Assembly: GCA_035634255.1 (NCBI GenBank)
Contig: DASQDI010000089.1
Coordinates: 1 to 64,000 of the forward strand
Source of the DNA: DATLMR01 sp035634255
Lineage (GTDB): Bacteria > Acidobacteriota > Blastocatellia > UBA7656
Length of the DNA stretch: 64,000 nucleotides
Reading direction: 5' to 3'
In this document: positions 18,321 through 26,519 of the stretch, one piece after another
Layout: every line of letters starts with the position of its first letter
How positions within the stretch are numbered: position 1 is the stretch's first letter
Made by a program: the position numbers and the translations under genes
The notes under the pieces: model-generated
Databases searched by the model: none
Seen by the model: only the letters and a program-made list of their open reading frames with translations
What the model was told of the DNA's origin: nothing

Positions 18321-18657
18321 CTCCACTTCGCAAATCGTCGGGAGCCCGCGACCGGGCCGAAAGCGGGCCGTAAAGATCGCGGGCTTCCGACCTCCACCCC
18401 TTTCCTCCTCCGCCCGATATATCTGCTGATTCGACATCCGACGGCGCGCGTAGCGCCGATCAGGGTAGTGTGATAATCCCGTGTTGCCGGGTTTCAGGTA
18501 GGCCAGGAGACGGCTTGCGATCGTTCGGAGTAGCAGTGCCATTTTTGAACTCTCTGGCTGCCAATGCTATGCTATTCGTTTAATTTATTTGAAGCGACTA
18601 TCTTAATTCACGGTGGTCAGTTGTGGACGCCTTTAACCATCAGTCGAAAGGAGAAAC
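18321..18657. other. Intergenic region: hairpin and AT-rich promoter stretch
   Basis: About 340 nt without a convincing gene. The first part holds the hairpin listed at 18342-18386. The last 120 nt are AT-rich (TTTAATTTATTTGAAG near 18580) and probably contain the promoter of the 18658 gene. Nothing else was recognised. Confidence 0.5.
18342..18386 (+). terminator. Hairpin after glutathione peroxidase gene
   Basis: AGCCCGCGA (about 18343-18351) pairs perfectly with TCGCGGGCT (18377-18385), with a further GGGCC/GGCCC-rich loop between. No T-run follows, so it may be a Rho-assisted or attenuating hairpin. Confidence 0.45.
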
Positions 18658-19005
18658 ATGAAGAAGACTACAGCCAAATCCCAAACACGGCAGGCGGCGC
18701 CTCGCCAGACCCAGAGTGCAGGCACGAGCGGAGTAGAGGCAGCGCAAGCTAAGGAAGCAGGCGCTAAGTTCGAGTGGCACTTCGGCCGGGTCAGCAGCAT
18801 AGGCAACTTCGAGATTGCCGGCGGCAGAGCCGTCACCATCGTCTGGGATCAAGGAGGCGTCTCCTCGCAGCAGGGCAACATCAGCGATGACCAGTGGGAG
18901 ATATTCAAGCTGGCCTTCCTTAGCAACGGGCGGATCGCCGTACTTAGCAATGAGGCAGGCGAAGGGTGGATGTATGACTACCGCTTCTTAGAGGCGGTGC
19001 GGTGA
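18658..19005 (+). CDS. Small hypothetical protein
   Basis: A 115-residue protein with AAGGAG just upstream of its ATG. Residues 1-35 are Lys/Gln/Ala/Thr-rich and probably disordered. Residues 37-115 look like a compact beta-rich domain (FEWHFGRVSSIGNFEIAG, IVWDQGGVSSQQG, WMYDYRFLEAV). I do not recognise a family. A 12-bp perfect hairpin follows, so it appears to be a complete monocistronic unit. Confidence 0.6.
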   Translation: MKKTTAKSQTRQAAPRQTQSAGTSGVEAAQAKEAGAKFEWHFGRVSSIGNFEIAGGRAVTIVWDQGGVSSQQGNISDDQWEIFKLAFLSNGRIAVLSNEAGEGWMYDYRFLEAVR

Positions 19006-19425
19006 GGCAGACTCCTTAGCGGATCAGGACGTAGGCGGGCTGTTATCGTAGTAGGCGGAGCAGCCCGCCTACCTATCTATGGCAAGCAATTCCTGGCCCG
19101 TGGCTCGCTCAAGCAGCAACGCAGGGTCGGGACATTAGCCCGATAAGCGCCGCATTGACTTCCGACTTGAAAGTTTATAACGTCATTAGTTCTTACTCGG
19201 AACGGGAGGATGATCGAGAATGAGGATAGGCATCTCGCATCGCGACATCGGCGTCACGGAGCTTGTGCTTTCCCGCCGGAGATCGGCTTCGTAATGGCCG
19301 CGGGCATCGGCGCGGGACCGGCCCGCATGGAGCAGTTGATCGGGCTATCCCGCTGAACATCCCCGTCGGCCCGCGCGTCGGCTCGTTGCTGATCGACCGC
19401 AATCAGACTTCGGAGGAAGAGAGAC
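19006..19425. other. Intergenic region before the F420-dependent oxidoreductase
   Basis: 420 nt containing the hairpin at 19031-19072 and, further on, upstream sequence of the next gene ending in GGAGGAAGAG just before ATG 19426. Short open frames (24 and 48 codons near 19211-19360) lack convincing ribosome sites and were not called. Confidence 0.4.
19031..19072 (+). terminator. Perfect 12-bp hairpin downstream of 18658 gene
   Basis: GTAGGCGGGCTG (19031-19042) pairs with CAGCCCGCCTAC (19061-19072) around an 18-nt loop. A weak T-rich tail (CTATCTAT) follows. It is likely the transcription terminator of the small gene. Confidence 0.55.
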
Positions 19426-20367
19426 ATGGCAAGGGCTTTACGCTTCGGGATTCAAACGCCTCCGCACAACACGACGTGGCGGGAGTTGAAAGACGCCTGG
19501 AAGCTGATCGACCAGCTGGGCTACGACACCGCGTGGACGTTCGATCACTTCTTTCCCATACTGAGCGACCCTTCCGGCCCGTGTCTGGAGGGCTGGGTCA
19601 CGCTCGCGGCGCTCGCGGCGGAGACCTCGCGCGTAAAGGTCGGAACGCTCGTGACCGGCAACACCTACCGGCACCCCGGCGTTCTGGCGAAGATGGGGGC
19701 CACGCTCGATCACACGAGCGGCGGGCGCTTGATTATGGGTATAGGCGCGGGCTGGTTCGAGCTTGAGCACGACGCCCTGGGCATCCCCTTTTACACGACG
19801 AAAGAGCGCATACTCCGCCTGGACGAAGCCGCGGAGATCATCAAGCGCATGTGGACTCAGGAGCAGACCTCTTTCGACGGCCGGTACTACCGGATAAAAG
19901 ACGCCTACTGTGAGCCCAAGCCCGTGCAGCGGCCGCGCCCCCCTCTGATGATAGGGGGGCAGGGAGAGAAGCTGATGCTCAGGGTCGTCGCGAAGCACGC
20001 GGACCAGTGGAACACTTTCGGCTCGCCCGAAGTTTTCCGGCACAAGCTCGGGGTGCTCTCCGAGCACTGCCGGGCCGTGGGCCGCGACGTGAACGAGATA
20101 GAAGTGTCGTGGGCGGGCTCCACCTTCATCACCGACTCGGCCGCGGAGAAGGAGGAGTTGCAGAGGAAGGCCGCCGAGAGGTTAGGCGCGGACCCGGAGC
20201 AGATGGCCCCGGCCCTGCTGATCGGCCCGGTCGAAGAGATCCGCGACCGCATTCATCAATTCATCGAGGCGGGCGTGACACATTTCATATCCCTGCTCGA
20301 TACTCCCTACGATCACAACACCGTCCGCAGGTTCGCCGAAGAGGTGATCCCCGCGGTGCGAAGCTGA
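19426..20367 (+). CDS. LLM-class F420-dependent oxidoreductase (1)
   Basis: A 313-residue luciferase-like monooxygenase-fold protein of the F420-dependent group. Visible are the N-terminal RFGIQTPPHN, DTAWTFDHFFPI, VKVGTLVTGNTYRHPGVLAKMGATLDHTS split over residues 68-98, and GRLIMGIGAGWFELEH. The TIM-barrel family uses F420H2 to reduce varied substrates; the substrate is unknown here. GGAGGAAGAG precedes the ATG. cofG starts 22 nt downstream, so the enzyme is probably co-transcribed with synthesis of its cofactor. Confidence 0.87.
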   Translation: MARALRFGIQTPPHNTTWRELKDAWKLIDQLGYDTAWTFDHFFPILSDPSGPCLEGWVTLAALAAETSRVKVGTLVTGNTYRHPGVLAKMGATLDHTSGGRLIMGIGAGWFELEHDALGIPFYTTKERILRLDEAAEIIKRMWTQEQTSFDGRYYRIKDAYCEPKPVQRPRPPLMIGGQGEKLMLRVVAKHADQWNTFGSPEVFRHKLGVLSEHCRAVGRDVNEIEVSWAGSTFITDSAAEKEELQRKAAERLGADPEQMAPALLIGPVEEIRDRIHQFIEAGVTHFISLLDTPYDHNTVRRFAEEVIPAVRS

Positions 20368-20389
20368 GGCCGCGGGCGCGGGTTCCAAC

Positions 20390-21625
20390 ATGCATGTGAC
20401 GACCTTATCGGGCTCATCAGGCCCATCAATCTCATCCGGGTTCGACGAAGCGCTGGCCGCCGCGTCCTCGGGCGCGGTCACGAGGGAGCAGGCGCGGGCG
20501 CTCATCCGCGCGCGCGCGGGCGAAGAACTCGAATCGCTGATGCGGGTCGCGGCCCGCCTGCGCGACCGGTTAAAAGGCCGGGTCGTCACCTACTCGAAGA
20601 AAGTATTCATCCCGCTTACGAACCTCTGCCGCGACTACTGCGGCTACTGCACCTTCCGCAAAGACCCCGGACAGGCGGGCGCGCACACGATGACTCCGGA
20701 CGAAGTCATCGCGGTCGCGGAAGCGGGCGCGCGGATGGGGTGCAAGGAGGCGCTCTTCAGCCTCGGCGACAGGCCCGAAGCCATCTTCCCTGAAATGCGG
20801 GAGACGCTCGACAGGCTGGGCCATCGCACGACGCTCTCTTACCTCGCGGAGATGTGCGAGCGGGTCCTGAATGAAACGGGCCTGCTCCCGCACGCGAACC
20901 CCGGACTGATGGGTCGGCGCGACCTCTACGCGCTCGGGCAGTTCAGCCCGAGCATGGGCCTCATGCTCGAATCCGTGAGCGAGCGCCTCGCCGGGCGCGG
21001 CGCGCCTCACGACGACGCTCCCGATAAAGCCCCGCGCCTCCGCCTGAAGACCATCGAAGAGGCGGGGCGGCTGCGCATCCCCTTCACGACCGGAATCCTG
21101 ATCGGCATCGGGGAGACGCTCGACGACCGCGTCGATTCACTACTCGCGATAAGAGAACTGCACGACCGGCACGGGCACATTCAGGAAGTGATCATTCAGA
21201 ATTTTCGCGCCAAGCCGGACATCCCGATGCGGCTTCACCCGGAGCCTCCCATCGCGGACCTCGCCCGCACCATAGCGGTCGCGCGGATCATCCTGAGGGG
21301 GATGAACGTGCAGGCCCCGCCCAATCTCTCGGATGACGATTACCCGTTTCTTATCAGGGCAGGGCTCAACGACTGGGGGGGAATTTCGCCGCTCACCCGC
21401 GATTTCATCAATCCGGAAAAACCGTGGCCGCACATCGAGCACCTGGCTCTGCGCACCTCGTCGGAAGGCCTGGAGTTGAAAGAGCGTTTGACCGTCTACC
21501 CCGAATTCGTCCTTCGGGAAGAGTTTCTCAACCCGCGCGTAGCCGCGCGCGTGCGCTCGATGGCCGACGCGCGCGGCTACGCGCGAACGGAGGGAGATCA
21601 TGAAAGAGATGTCACCGACGCTTAA
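20390..21625 (+). CDS. cofG: 7,8-didemethyl-8-hydroxy-5-deazariboflavin (Fo) synthase subunit 1
   Basis: A 411-residue radical SAM enzyme that, with CofH, builds the deazaflavin Fo from tyrosine and the riboflavin precursor. The [4Fe-4S] motif is CRDYCGYC (C80, C84, C87). Family segments are HANPGLMGRRDLYALGQF, MLESVSERL, IIQNFRAKPDIPM and LNDWGGISPLTRDFINPE. A 60-residue leader precedes the core. CofG and CofH are separate here rather than fused as actinobacterial FbiC. The end overlaps the next gene by 26 nt. Confidence 0.95.
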   Translation: MHVTTLSGSSGPSISSGFDEALAAASSGAVTREQARALIRARAGEELESLMRVAARLRDRLKGRVVTYSKKVFIPLTNLCRDYCGYCTFRKDPGQAGAHTMTPDEVIAVAEAGARMGCKEALFSLGDRPEAIFPEMRETLDRLGHRTTLSYLAEMCERVLNETGLLPHANPGLMGRRDLYALGQFSPSMGLMLESVSERLAGRGAPHDDAPDKAPRLRLKTIEEAGRLRIPFTTGILIGIGETLDDRVDSLLAIRELHDRHGHIQEVIIQNFRAKPDIPMRLHPEPPIADLARTIAVARIILRGMNVQAPPNLSDDDYPFLIRAGLNDWGGISPLTRDFINPEKPWPHIEHLALRTSSEGLELKERLTVYPEFVLREEFLNPRVAARVRSMADARGYARTEGDHERDVTDA

Positions 21626-22022
21626 GGAGTTCTGCGAGAAGCAGGAGTTGATGAGATTGGCTTACACAGACGGGCGGGGGTACCCGCGCGCCGTGCCCGT
21701 GTGGTTCGTGGTGATCGAAGGCGAGTACTACTTCGGCACGGACCGCAAGAGCGTCAAGTGGAAAGCCATAGAGCGAGACCCGCGGGTCGGCTGGGTGATC
21801 GACGGCGGCCAGAGCCCCAACTACAAAGGCGCGTCGATGTATGGGCGGAGCGAAGAGGTGAAAGATGCGGGCCTGCGCGCGAGAATCCACGAAGCCCTCG
21901 GGCTGAAATATTTCGGCTCGGCCGACCACCCCGAGTTCCTGAAGATATACGGCCAGGCGGACGATCAGGGGACGGCCTACGCCGGGCTGAGCGCGGAAGA
22001 TGGGCTCCTCTGGGAGTATTGA
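21600..22022 (+). CDS. Pyridoxamine-5'-phosphate-oxidase-like split-barrel flavoprotein
   Basis: A 140-residue PNPOx-like/flavin- or deazaflavin-binding split barrel. Segments LMRLAYTDGRGYPRAVPVWF, YYFGTDRKSVKWKAIERDP and GWVIDGG are the usual cofactor-binding strands. GGAGGGAG precedes the ATG, which lies inside the end of cofG (26-nt overlap). Its place between cofG and cofH makes F420 rather than FMN the likelier cofactor; this is inference. Confidence 0.8.
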   Translation: MKEMSPTLKEFCEKQELMRLAYTDGRGYPRAVPVWFVVIEGEYYFGTDRKSVKWKAIERDPRVGWVIDGGQSPNYKGASMYGRSEEVKDAGLRARIHEALGLKYFGSADHPEFLKIYGQADDQGTAYAGLSAEDGLLWEY

Positions 22023-22063
22023 GCCTCACGCGGGACCGAAATAATTACCGAAGGGAGTTCGGG

Positions 22064-23308
22064 ATGCAGATTCAATCTACGAAGGTCCTGAAAAGTATCA
22101 GGTGGGAAGACCCCGCGCGGCTCGAAGAACTCCTGCCCATGATAGGCCCCGGCGTCGCGCGCGCGCTGGGCCGCTCGCTCGAAGGGGCCGAGTTGTCCTT
22201 CGAAGAGGGGATGCGGCTCGCGGCGGCGAAGGGAGCGGAGCTTGAAGCCCTGGTCCTAGCGGCGGACCGCGTGCGGCGGGAGCGCGTCGGCGACGTGATC
22301 ACTTACGTGGTCAACCGCAACATCAACTTCACGAATATCTGTTTCGTCGGCTGCCGGTTCTGCGCGTTCAGCCGCGCGCCGCGCGAGTCCGACGCCTACT
22401 TCCACTCCTTCGAAGAGATCGCGCGGCGGTCCGAGGAAGCCTGGGAGCGGGGCGCGCGCGAAGTCTGCGTCCAGGGAGGCCTGCCGCGCGGCCTCGACGC
22501 TTACTACTACCGCGATCTTCTCCGAGTCATAAAGGCGGCGACGCCCGGCATGCACATCCACGCCTTCTCCCCGATGGAGATAGTCTACGGGGTGGAGTTG
22601 ACGGGGATGGGTTTGCCGGATTATTTAACCATGCTCAAGGAAGCCGGCCTCGGGACGCTCCCCGGAACGGCGGCGGAGATACTCGACGACGGCGTGCGTG
22701 ACCGGATAGAGCGAATAAAGCTGAAGGTGCCGCAGTGGGTGGAAGTCATCAAGACCGCGCACAGGGTCGGGATCCGCACGACCTCGACGATGATGTACGG
22801 CCACACGGAGACCGAAGAGCACTGGGTCCGTCACCTGCTGCTGCTGCGCGACATCCAGAAAGAGACGGGCGGCTTTACGGAATTCGTCCCCCTCGGATTC
22901 GTCCACGAGAACACGCAGCTATTCAAGTCGGGTGACGCGCGGCCCGGCCCCACCGTGGAAGAACACCTTAAAGTTCACGCGCTCTCGCGCCTGATGCTGA
23001 GTGGGTGGATCGATAACATCCAGGTCTCGTGGGTGAAGATGTCGCGCGAGGTGACACAGGCCTGCCTGCGCGCGGGCGCGAACGACTACGGCGGAACCTT
23101 GATGGACGAGAGCATATCGAGGCTGGCCGGCTCCACCTCGGGGGAGTACATGCCTCCCGAACAATTCCGGGAACGAATCCGCGAGCTGGGCCGCCTGCCC
23201 GCCGAGCGGGATACGCTTTATAGAATAGTTGAGCGGGGGCCAGTGGCCGGGGGCCAGGGGTCAGGGATGCTCCCGAGGGTTTCGATCAACTCAAAAGGGA
23301 GTCTGTAA
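22064..23308 (+). CDS. cofH: Fo synthase subunit 2 (5-amino-6-(D-ribitylamino)uracil:L-tyrosine transferase)
   Basis: A 414-residue radical SAM protein of the CofH/MqnE/MqnC superfamily. Its cluster motif is CFVGCRFC (C93, C97, C100), preceded by YVVNRNINFTNI. CofH-like segments include MHIHAFSPMEIVYG, TMMYGHTETEEHWVRHL and VSWVKMSREVTQACL, and the cofG neighbour argues for CofH. I chose the ATG at 22064 (AAGGGAG upstream). The normal protein should end near TLYRIVE; the last 24 residues (RGPVAGGQGSGM and onward) and the TAA stop are encoded by element R3. Confidence 0.93.
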   Translation: MQIQSTKVLKSIRWEDPARLEELLPMIGPGVARALGRSLEGAELSFEEGMRLAAAKGAELEALVLAADRVRRERVGDVITYVVNRNINFTNICFVGCRFCAFSRAPRESDAYFHSFEEIARRSEEAWERGAREVCVQGGLPRGLDAYYYRDLLRVIKAATPGMHIHAFSPMEIVYGVELTGMGLPDYLTMLKEAGLGTLPGTAAEILDDGVRDRIERIKLKVPQWVEVIKTAHRVGIRTTSTMMYGHTETEEHWVRHLLLLRDIQKETGGFTEFVPLGFVHENTQLFKSGDARPGPTVEEHLKVHALSRLMLSGWIDNIQVSWVKMSREVTQACLRAGANDYGGTLMDESISRLAGSTSGEYMPPEQFRERIRELGRLPAERDTLYRIVERGPVAGGQGSGMLPRVSINSKGSL

Positions 23309-23384
23309 ATAGAATCTGAAATGATTCTTCTTTAGCCCCTGAATCCTACCCCCCGGCCACTGACCCCTGACGCCGGCCCCTGAA
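23236..23384 (-). repeat. Interspersed intergenic element, copy R3
   Basis: A copy oriented as R2 that starts inside the cofH reading frame and ends 6 nt before the ATG of the next gene. It has GGGGGCCAGGGGTCAGGG at the left, a diverged core (TTTCGATCAACTCAAAAGGG, then AGAATCTGAAATG), and CCACTGACCCCTGACG at the right. It is the only copy in which a CDS stop (TAA, 23306) lies inside the element. Confidence 0.75.
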
Positions 23385-23390
23385 ACCCTC

Positions 23391-24407
23391 ATGCGCAAAC
23401 TCGGACTATACCTTGGCAGGCTGCCGGGCTTCGACAAGCGCGGGCTCAACAGGCGAGAGCTTATTGAATGCGTGCGCGCGGCCGACGCCTGCGGCTACGA
23501 CTCATTCTGGATGCCGGAGGCGTGGGAGCGCGAAGCCTTCGTGGTCCTGTCGGAACTGGCCGTCCGGACGAGCCGCATCGGGCTCGGCACCGGAATAGTC
23601 AACGTCTTCAGTCGCAGCCCGGCCCTGCTCGCCATGAGCGCGGCGACCGTGGATGATGTATCCGAAGGGCGCTTCCGCCTCGGCCTGGGCACGAGCGGCG
23701 CGCGAGTAGTCGAGGACCTTCACGGCGTCGCATACGACCGCCCGCTCACGCGCCTCAGGGAGACGATCCAGATCATCCGCCTGCTGCTCTCGGGCCAGCG
23801 CGCCGATTTCGAGGGCGAATGCTTCAAGCTCGAAAGATTCAAGCTTGGCTTCAAGCCTCTGAGAGCGGACATTCCGATCTATGTCGCGGCCCTGAGCCCT
23901 AAAAGTCTCAGACAGCTCGGAGAGACGGCGGACGGGTGGCTCCCGACCCACTGGCCCCGCGCACACCTTTCGGGCGGGCTGAGAGAGATCGCCGAGGGCG
24001 CGGCGCGGTCGAAACGGGAGCCCTCCCTCATCGAGGTGGCCCCCTTCGTCAACGTCATTGTGAATGATGATATTTCCAAAGCGAGAGACGCCGCACGGCT
24101 GCCCCTCGCCTATTACGTGGGTGGGATGGGTCACTATTATCACGCCTCGCTCAGCCGCCTCGGCTTTTCCGCCGAAGCGGACGGGATTCGCAAGGCATGG
24201 CAGGCGGGTCGCCCCAGAGAAGCGATCAAGGCCGTCAGCGATAGGTTAATCGATCAGGTAGCCATATTCGGCCCGCTTGAAAGGTGCCGCGCGAAACTCG
24301 ACGAGATGTATGAAGCGGGAGCAACCCTGCCGCTTATCCCCATTCCGGCCGAAGGCTCTTCAGCCGATAAACGTCGCATCATAGAATCGCTCATCGACAG
24401 GCCCTAG
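23391..24407 (+). CDS. LLM-class F420-dependent oxidoreductase (2)
   Basis: A 338-residue luciferase-like protein, distinct from the one at 19426. It has the F420-dependent pattern: YDSFWMPEAWEREAFVVLSE, IGLGTGIVNVFSRSPALLAM, and EGRFRLGLGTSGARVVEDLHG, close to methylene-tetrahydromethanopterin-reductase-like enzymes. Later segments are IYVAALSPKSLRQLGETADG and a C-terminal RCRAKLDEMYEAGATLPLI. No good RBS precedes the ATG because element R3 ends only 6 nt upstream; its expression may depend on the upstream cof genes. Confidence 0.87.
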   Translation: MRKLGLYLGRLPGFDKRGLNRRELIECVRAADACGYDSFWMPEAWEREAFVVLSELAVRTSRIGLGTGIVNVFSRSPALLAMSAATVDDVSEGRFRLGLGTSGARVVEDLHGVAYDRPLTRLRETIQIIRLLLSGQRADFEGECFKLERFKLGFKPLRADIPIYVAALSPKSLRQLGETADGWLPTHWPRAHLSGGLREIAEGAARSKREPSLIEVAPFVNVIVNDDISKARDAARLPLAYYVGGMGHYYHASLSRLGFSAEADGIRKAWQAGRPREAIKAVSDRLIDQVAIFGPLERCRAKLDEMYEAGATLPLIPIPAEGSSADKRRIIESLIDRP

Positions 24408-24776
24408 AGCCTTCTGTCCGGAGCCTCCTGATCGCCCCGCTTCATACGCCGCCCGGTCTCCGGGCTTACTCATTGAAACGGTCTCAAAAAAAGAGAGGAA
24501 GCACAGCGCAGGGCGGTTTCCCCAGGTCAAACAAACTACGCTGCCTGCGCTCCCTCTCTAGCCGCAAAAGGAGGAAAAATCTTCGTGCCATCCCGGCATA
24601 TGCCTGCTTCGCGCAATGCTCTACTCGGAACTATTATCATTATTGGTTCTGACAGTACTAATAGTATCATTGTTTCTTCTATTGTCAAGCAAAATCATTG
24701 TTCGGTTTGTACTGATATATATTGAGCATTTTCACCAATATATGATACAAAAAACGGCCAGGAGGAATAGACTCAG
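24408..24776. other. Intergenic region with hairpin and low-GC control region
   Basis: 369 nt. An imperfect stem (about 24492-24512 with 24544-24559) is flanked on its left by a run of seven A, so on the minus strand it reads as a stem followed by T7, a candidate terminator for leftward transcripts. From 24630 to 24755 GC content drops sharply and holds the palindromes described separately. Confidence 0.45.
24717..24743 (+). promoter_or_regulatory. Palindromic operator candidate upstream of RHH gene
   Basis: ATATATTG (24717-24724) and CAATATAT (24736-24743) form a perfect 8-bp inverted repeat with an 11-nt spacer, 33 nt before the ATG at 24777. Another small palindrome, TACTAATAGTA, lies at 24657-24667. 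Ribbon-helix-helix repressors commonly autoregulate through such sites. Confidence 0.5.
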
Positions 24777-25055
24777 ATGACCAGAAAGCGAGCCGGTGGA
24801 GGAGAGCAGCCGCCGTCAGAATCGGGCAGCAAGAAGGTAGGGATCATGCTGCCAAACGAGACGTATGCGATATTCGAACAGATAGCGAGGGACCAGCACA
24901 TCACGGTCGCTCAGGTGGTTGCGCGATTAGCCATCGAGTTCGCCGAGGTCGAGCTGGAAGCAAACCAGCTACATCGCGAGACCTACAAGACGTACCGGGA
25001 GGGGCTGCTGGGAAAAAGGAATCCCGCCTCTCAGAGAGCGACGACAGGGGAGTAG
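24777..25055 (+). CDS. Ribbon-helix-helix-like DNA-binding protein
   Basis: A 92-residue basic protein. After a disordered N-terminus (RKRAGGGEQPPSESGS) the segment KKVGIMLPNETYAIFEQIA (20-38) followed by DQHITVAQVVARLAIEFAE has the strand-helix-turn-helix pattern of Arc/CopG regulators. AGGAGG precedes the ATG. An AT-rich palindromic region upstream suggests autoregulation. The next gene starts 14 nt downstream, and the pair has the layout of a small regulatory or antitoxin-like operon. Confidence 0.6.
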   Translation: MTRKRAGGGEQPPSESGSKKVGIMLPNETYAIFEQIARDQHITVAQVVARLAIEFAEVELEANQLHRETYKTYREGLLGKRNPASQRATTGE

Positions 25056-25069
25056 CGGGGCTTGATGCG

Positions 25070-25642
25070 TTGCGGCTCGCCGACCTGACCAGCTTTTCGA
25101 GGGCGGGCCTATACATGGCCCTCTTCTCCGGGCTCCTCGGAATCGGCGCGGACGAGGCGGCGGCCTTCTTCCTCGAACTGAACGAAGGCGGGTCGCTGAT
25201 GAGTGAGCGCGGGTACGCTTACACGGAGATGAGCAGGCCCGAGGGGTACATCTTCGAGTGTTACGTCGAGCCCGGAAGCGAAGTCCTTTTTCAGACGAGC
25301 GGCCCGGAAGGGGGCGACTGGCCGGTCAACATCGAGCTGCGGAACGGGAGCGCGACCCTGCTGTTCACGAGCGAGCGGTTCTTCGGGCTGCCCGTCCTGA
25401 TCGAGTTCTCACCCGACTCCATCTTCGAACTGCCGGCCGAATCCCACTGCCTCTTAACCCTTGGTCCACGGACCACCCTGGCCCTCGCTTCGTTCGATTC
25501 GGTTGATACGGTAGCGGAATCTTCTATAAGCCTTGAGTCTGTTGCCAAGACTCTCCTGGAGCTGTCCCATCATGACGCCCTTGAGTCGATCCCTGGACTC
25601 GACGCGAAGGGAATCCGAATCAATCTCAGTCGCAAGAGCTAA
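25070..25642 (+). CDS. Hypothetical protein downstream of RHH regulator
   Basis: A 190-residue protein of unknown family. It probably starts at TTG 25070 (GCGGGG upstream); an ATG at 25115 would drop 15 residues. Residues 15-30 are hydrophobic (YMALFSGLLGIGADEA). The middle is beta-rich (YIFECYVEPGSEVLFQTSG, NIELRNGSATLLFTSE), cupin-like in feel but without metal-binding histidines. The last 63 codons overlap, antiparallel, the end of the TPR gene at 25454, so the true end is uncertain. Confidence 0.45.
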   Translation: MRLADLTSFSRAGLYMALFSGLLGIGADEAAAFFLELNEGGSLMSERGYAYTEMSRPEGYIFECYVEPGSEVLFQTSGPEGGDWPVNIELRNGSATLLFTSERFFGLPVLIEFSPDSIFELPAESHCLLTLGPRTTLALASFDSVDTVAESSISLESVAKTLLELSHHDALESIPGLDAKGIRINLSRKS

Positions 25643-26473
25643 GGCGCGGGCCGCCTCCATGCGCGCGGTCTCGTAACGGCGCTGGGCCTGGTGAAGCTCG
25701 CTCATGTGCAGGAACGTGCCCGCGAGCTGCGACTTGTCGTTGAGGCCCTCAAGAATCTTCGCGGACTTCCTCAGGAACCGCTCGGCGTCGATGTGCTGCC
25801 CCATCAGGGTGTAGACATAGCCGAGCGAATCATAGATCACGCCTTCGGTGTGCAGGTGCGGGTCTTCTTCGATCAGTTCGAGCGCCTCGAGCACGCGCTG
25901 CTCGGCCTCCTTCCAGTGGCCGGCCGTCATCAATATATAGCCGATGTTGTTCAGGTAAGCCGCGGCGCGCCAGAGGTGCCCCTGCGCCCGCATGAGGTCG
26001 GCGGCCCCCTCCCAATCGATGATCGCCTTGTCGAACTGCCCCGTCTTGTTGTAGGCCAGAGCCCGGTTGCCGTAAAAGTGCGTCCACAGGTAGACGTCGT
26101 CGGGGTACTCTCGGGCCACGAGCAGCGCCTGGTTGAAGTAGGCGAAGGCGGATTTATACTTGCCCGTGTAGGTCTGGACGTTGGCCACTTCGACCAGAGA
26201 GAGCGCCCTCTCGTAATTATCCACGTGCATCTTCAGGGCGCGCTTGCCCTCCTTGACGGCCTCGCGGTACCGACCTTGCAGAAAGAGGACGTTCGATAGA
26301 GCCCTCTGCCATATGCCCGCATGCCTGAGGTCCCCGATGTCTCTATTGATAGAGACGGCCTGCTGCGCCGTCGACATGGCGGTGCGGAAGTCTCCTCTCC
26401 CAATCGCGCTATGGTATTCTCGCCACGACTTGCTAGTTTTGTAAGAAGAGATACAGTGTCTCATAGGACGCAT
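25454..26473 (-). CDS. Tetratricopeptide-repeat protein
   Basis: A 339-residue, almost entirely TPR protein with at least six helical-hairpin repeats (for example FRTAMSTAQQAVSINRDIG, YREAVKEGKRALKMH, WKEAEQRVLEALELIEED, HIDAERFLRKSAKILEGL). It has no signal peptide and no recognisable HTH. It resembles the ligand-binding half of TPR regulators but lacks a DNA-binding domain. It is divergent, with 46 nt between, from the proline-rich peptide gene at 26520. Its C-terminus overlaps the 25070 gene by 189 nt. Confidence 0.75.
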   Translation of the reverse strand: MRPMRHCISSYKTSKSWREYHSAIGRGDFRTAMSTAQQAVSINRDIGDLRHAGIWQRALSNVLFLQGRYREAVKEGKRALKMHVDNYERALSLVEVANVQTYTGKYKSAFAYFNQALLVAREYPDDVYLWTHFYGNRALAYNKTGQFDKAIIDWEGAADLMRAQGHLWRAAAYLNNIGYILMTAGHWKEAEQRVLEALELIEEDPHLHTEGVIYDSLGYVYTLMGQHIDAERFLRKSAKILEGLNDKSQLAGTFLHMSELHQAQRRYETARMEAARALALATEIDSDSLRVESRDRLKGVMMGQLQESLGNRLKAYRRFRYRINRIERSEGQGGPWTKG

Positions 26474-26519
26474 TTAAGTACCGTTATAGTACTGGTGTGG
26501 CCTCAAAAAGGAGAATCGT

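Noticed and set aside
19211..19360. Short frames of 24 and 48 codons before the first LLM oxidoreductase
   Set aside because: The Shine-Dalgarno sequence is at the wrong distance or absent, and no domain or repeat supports them.
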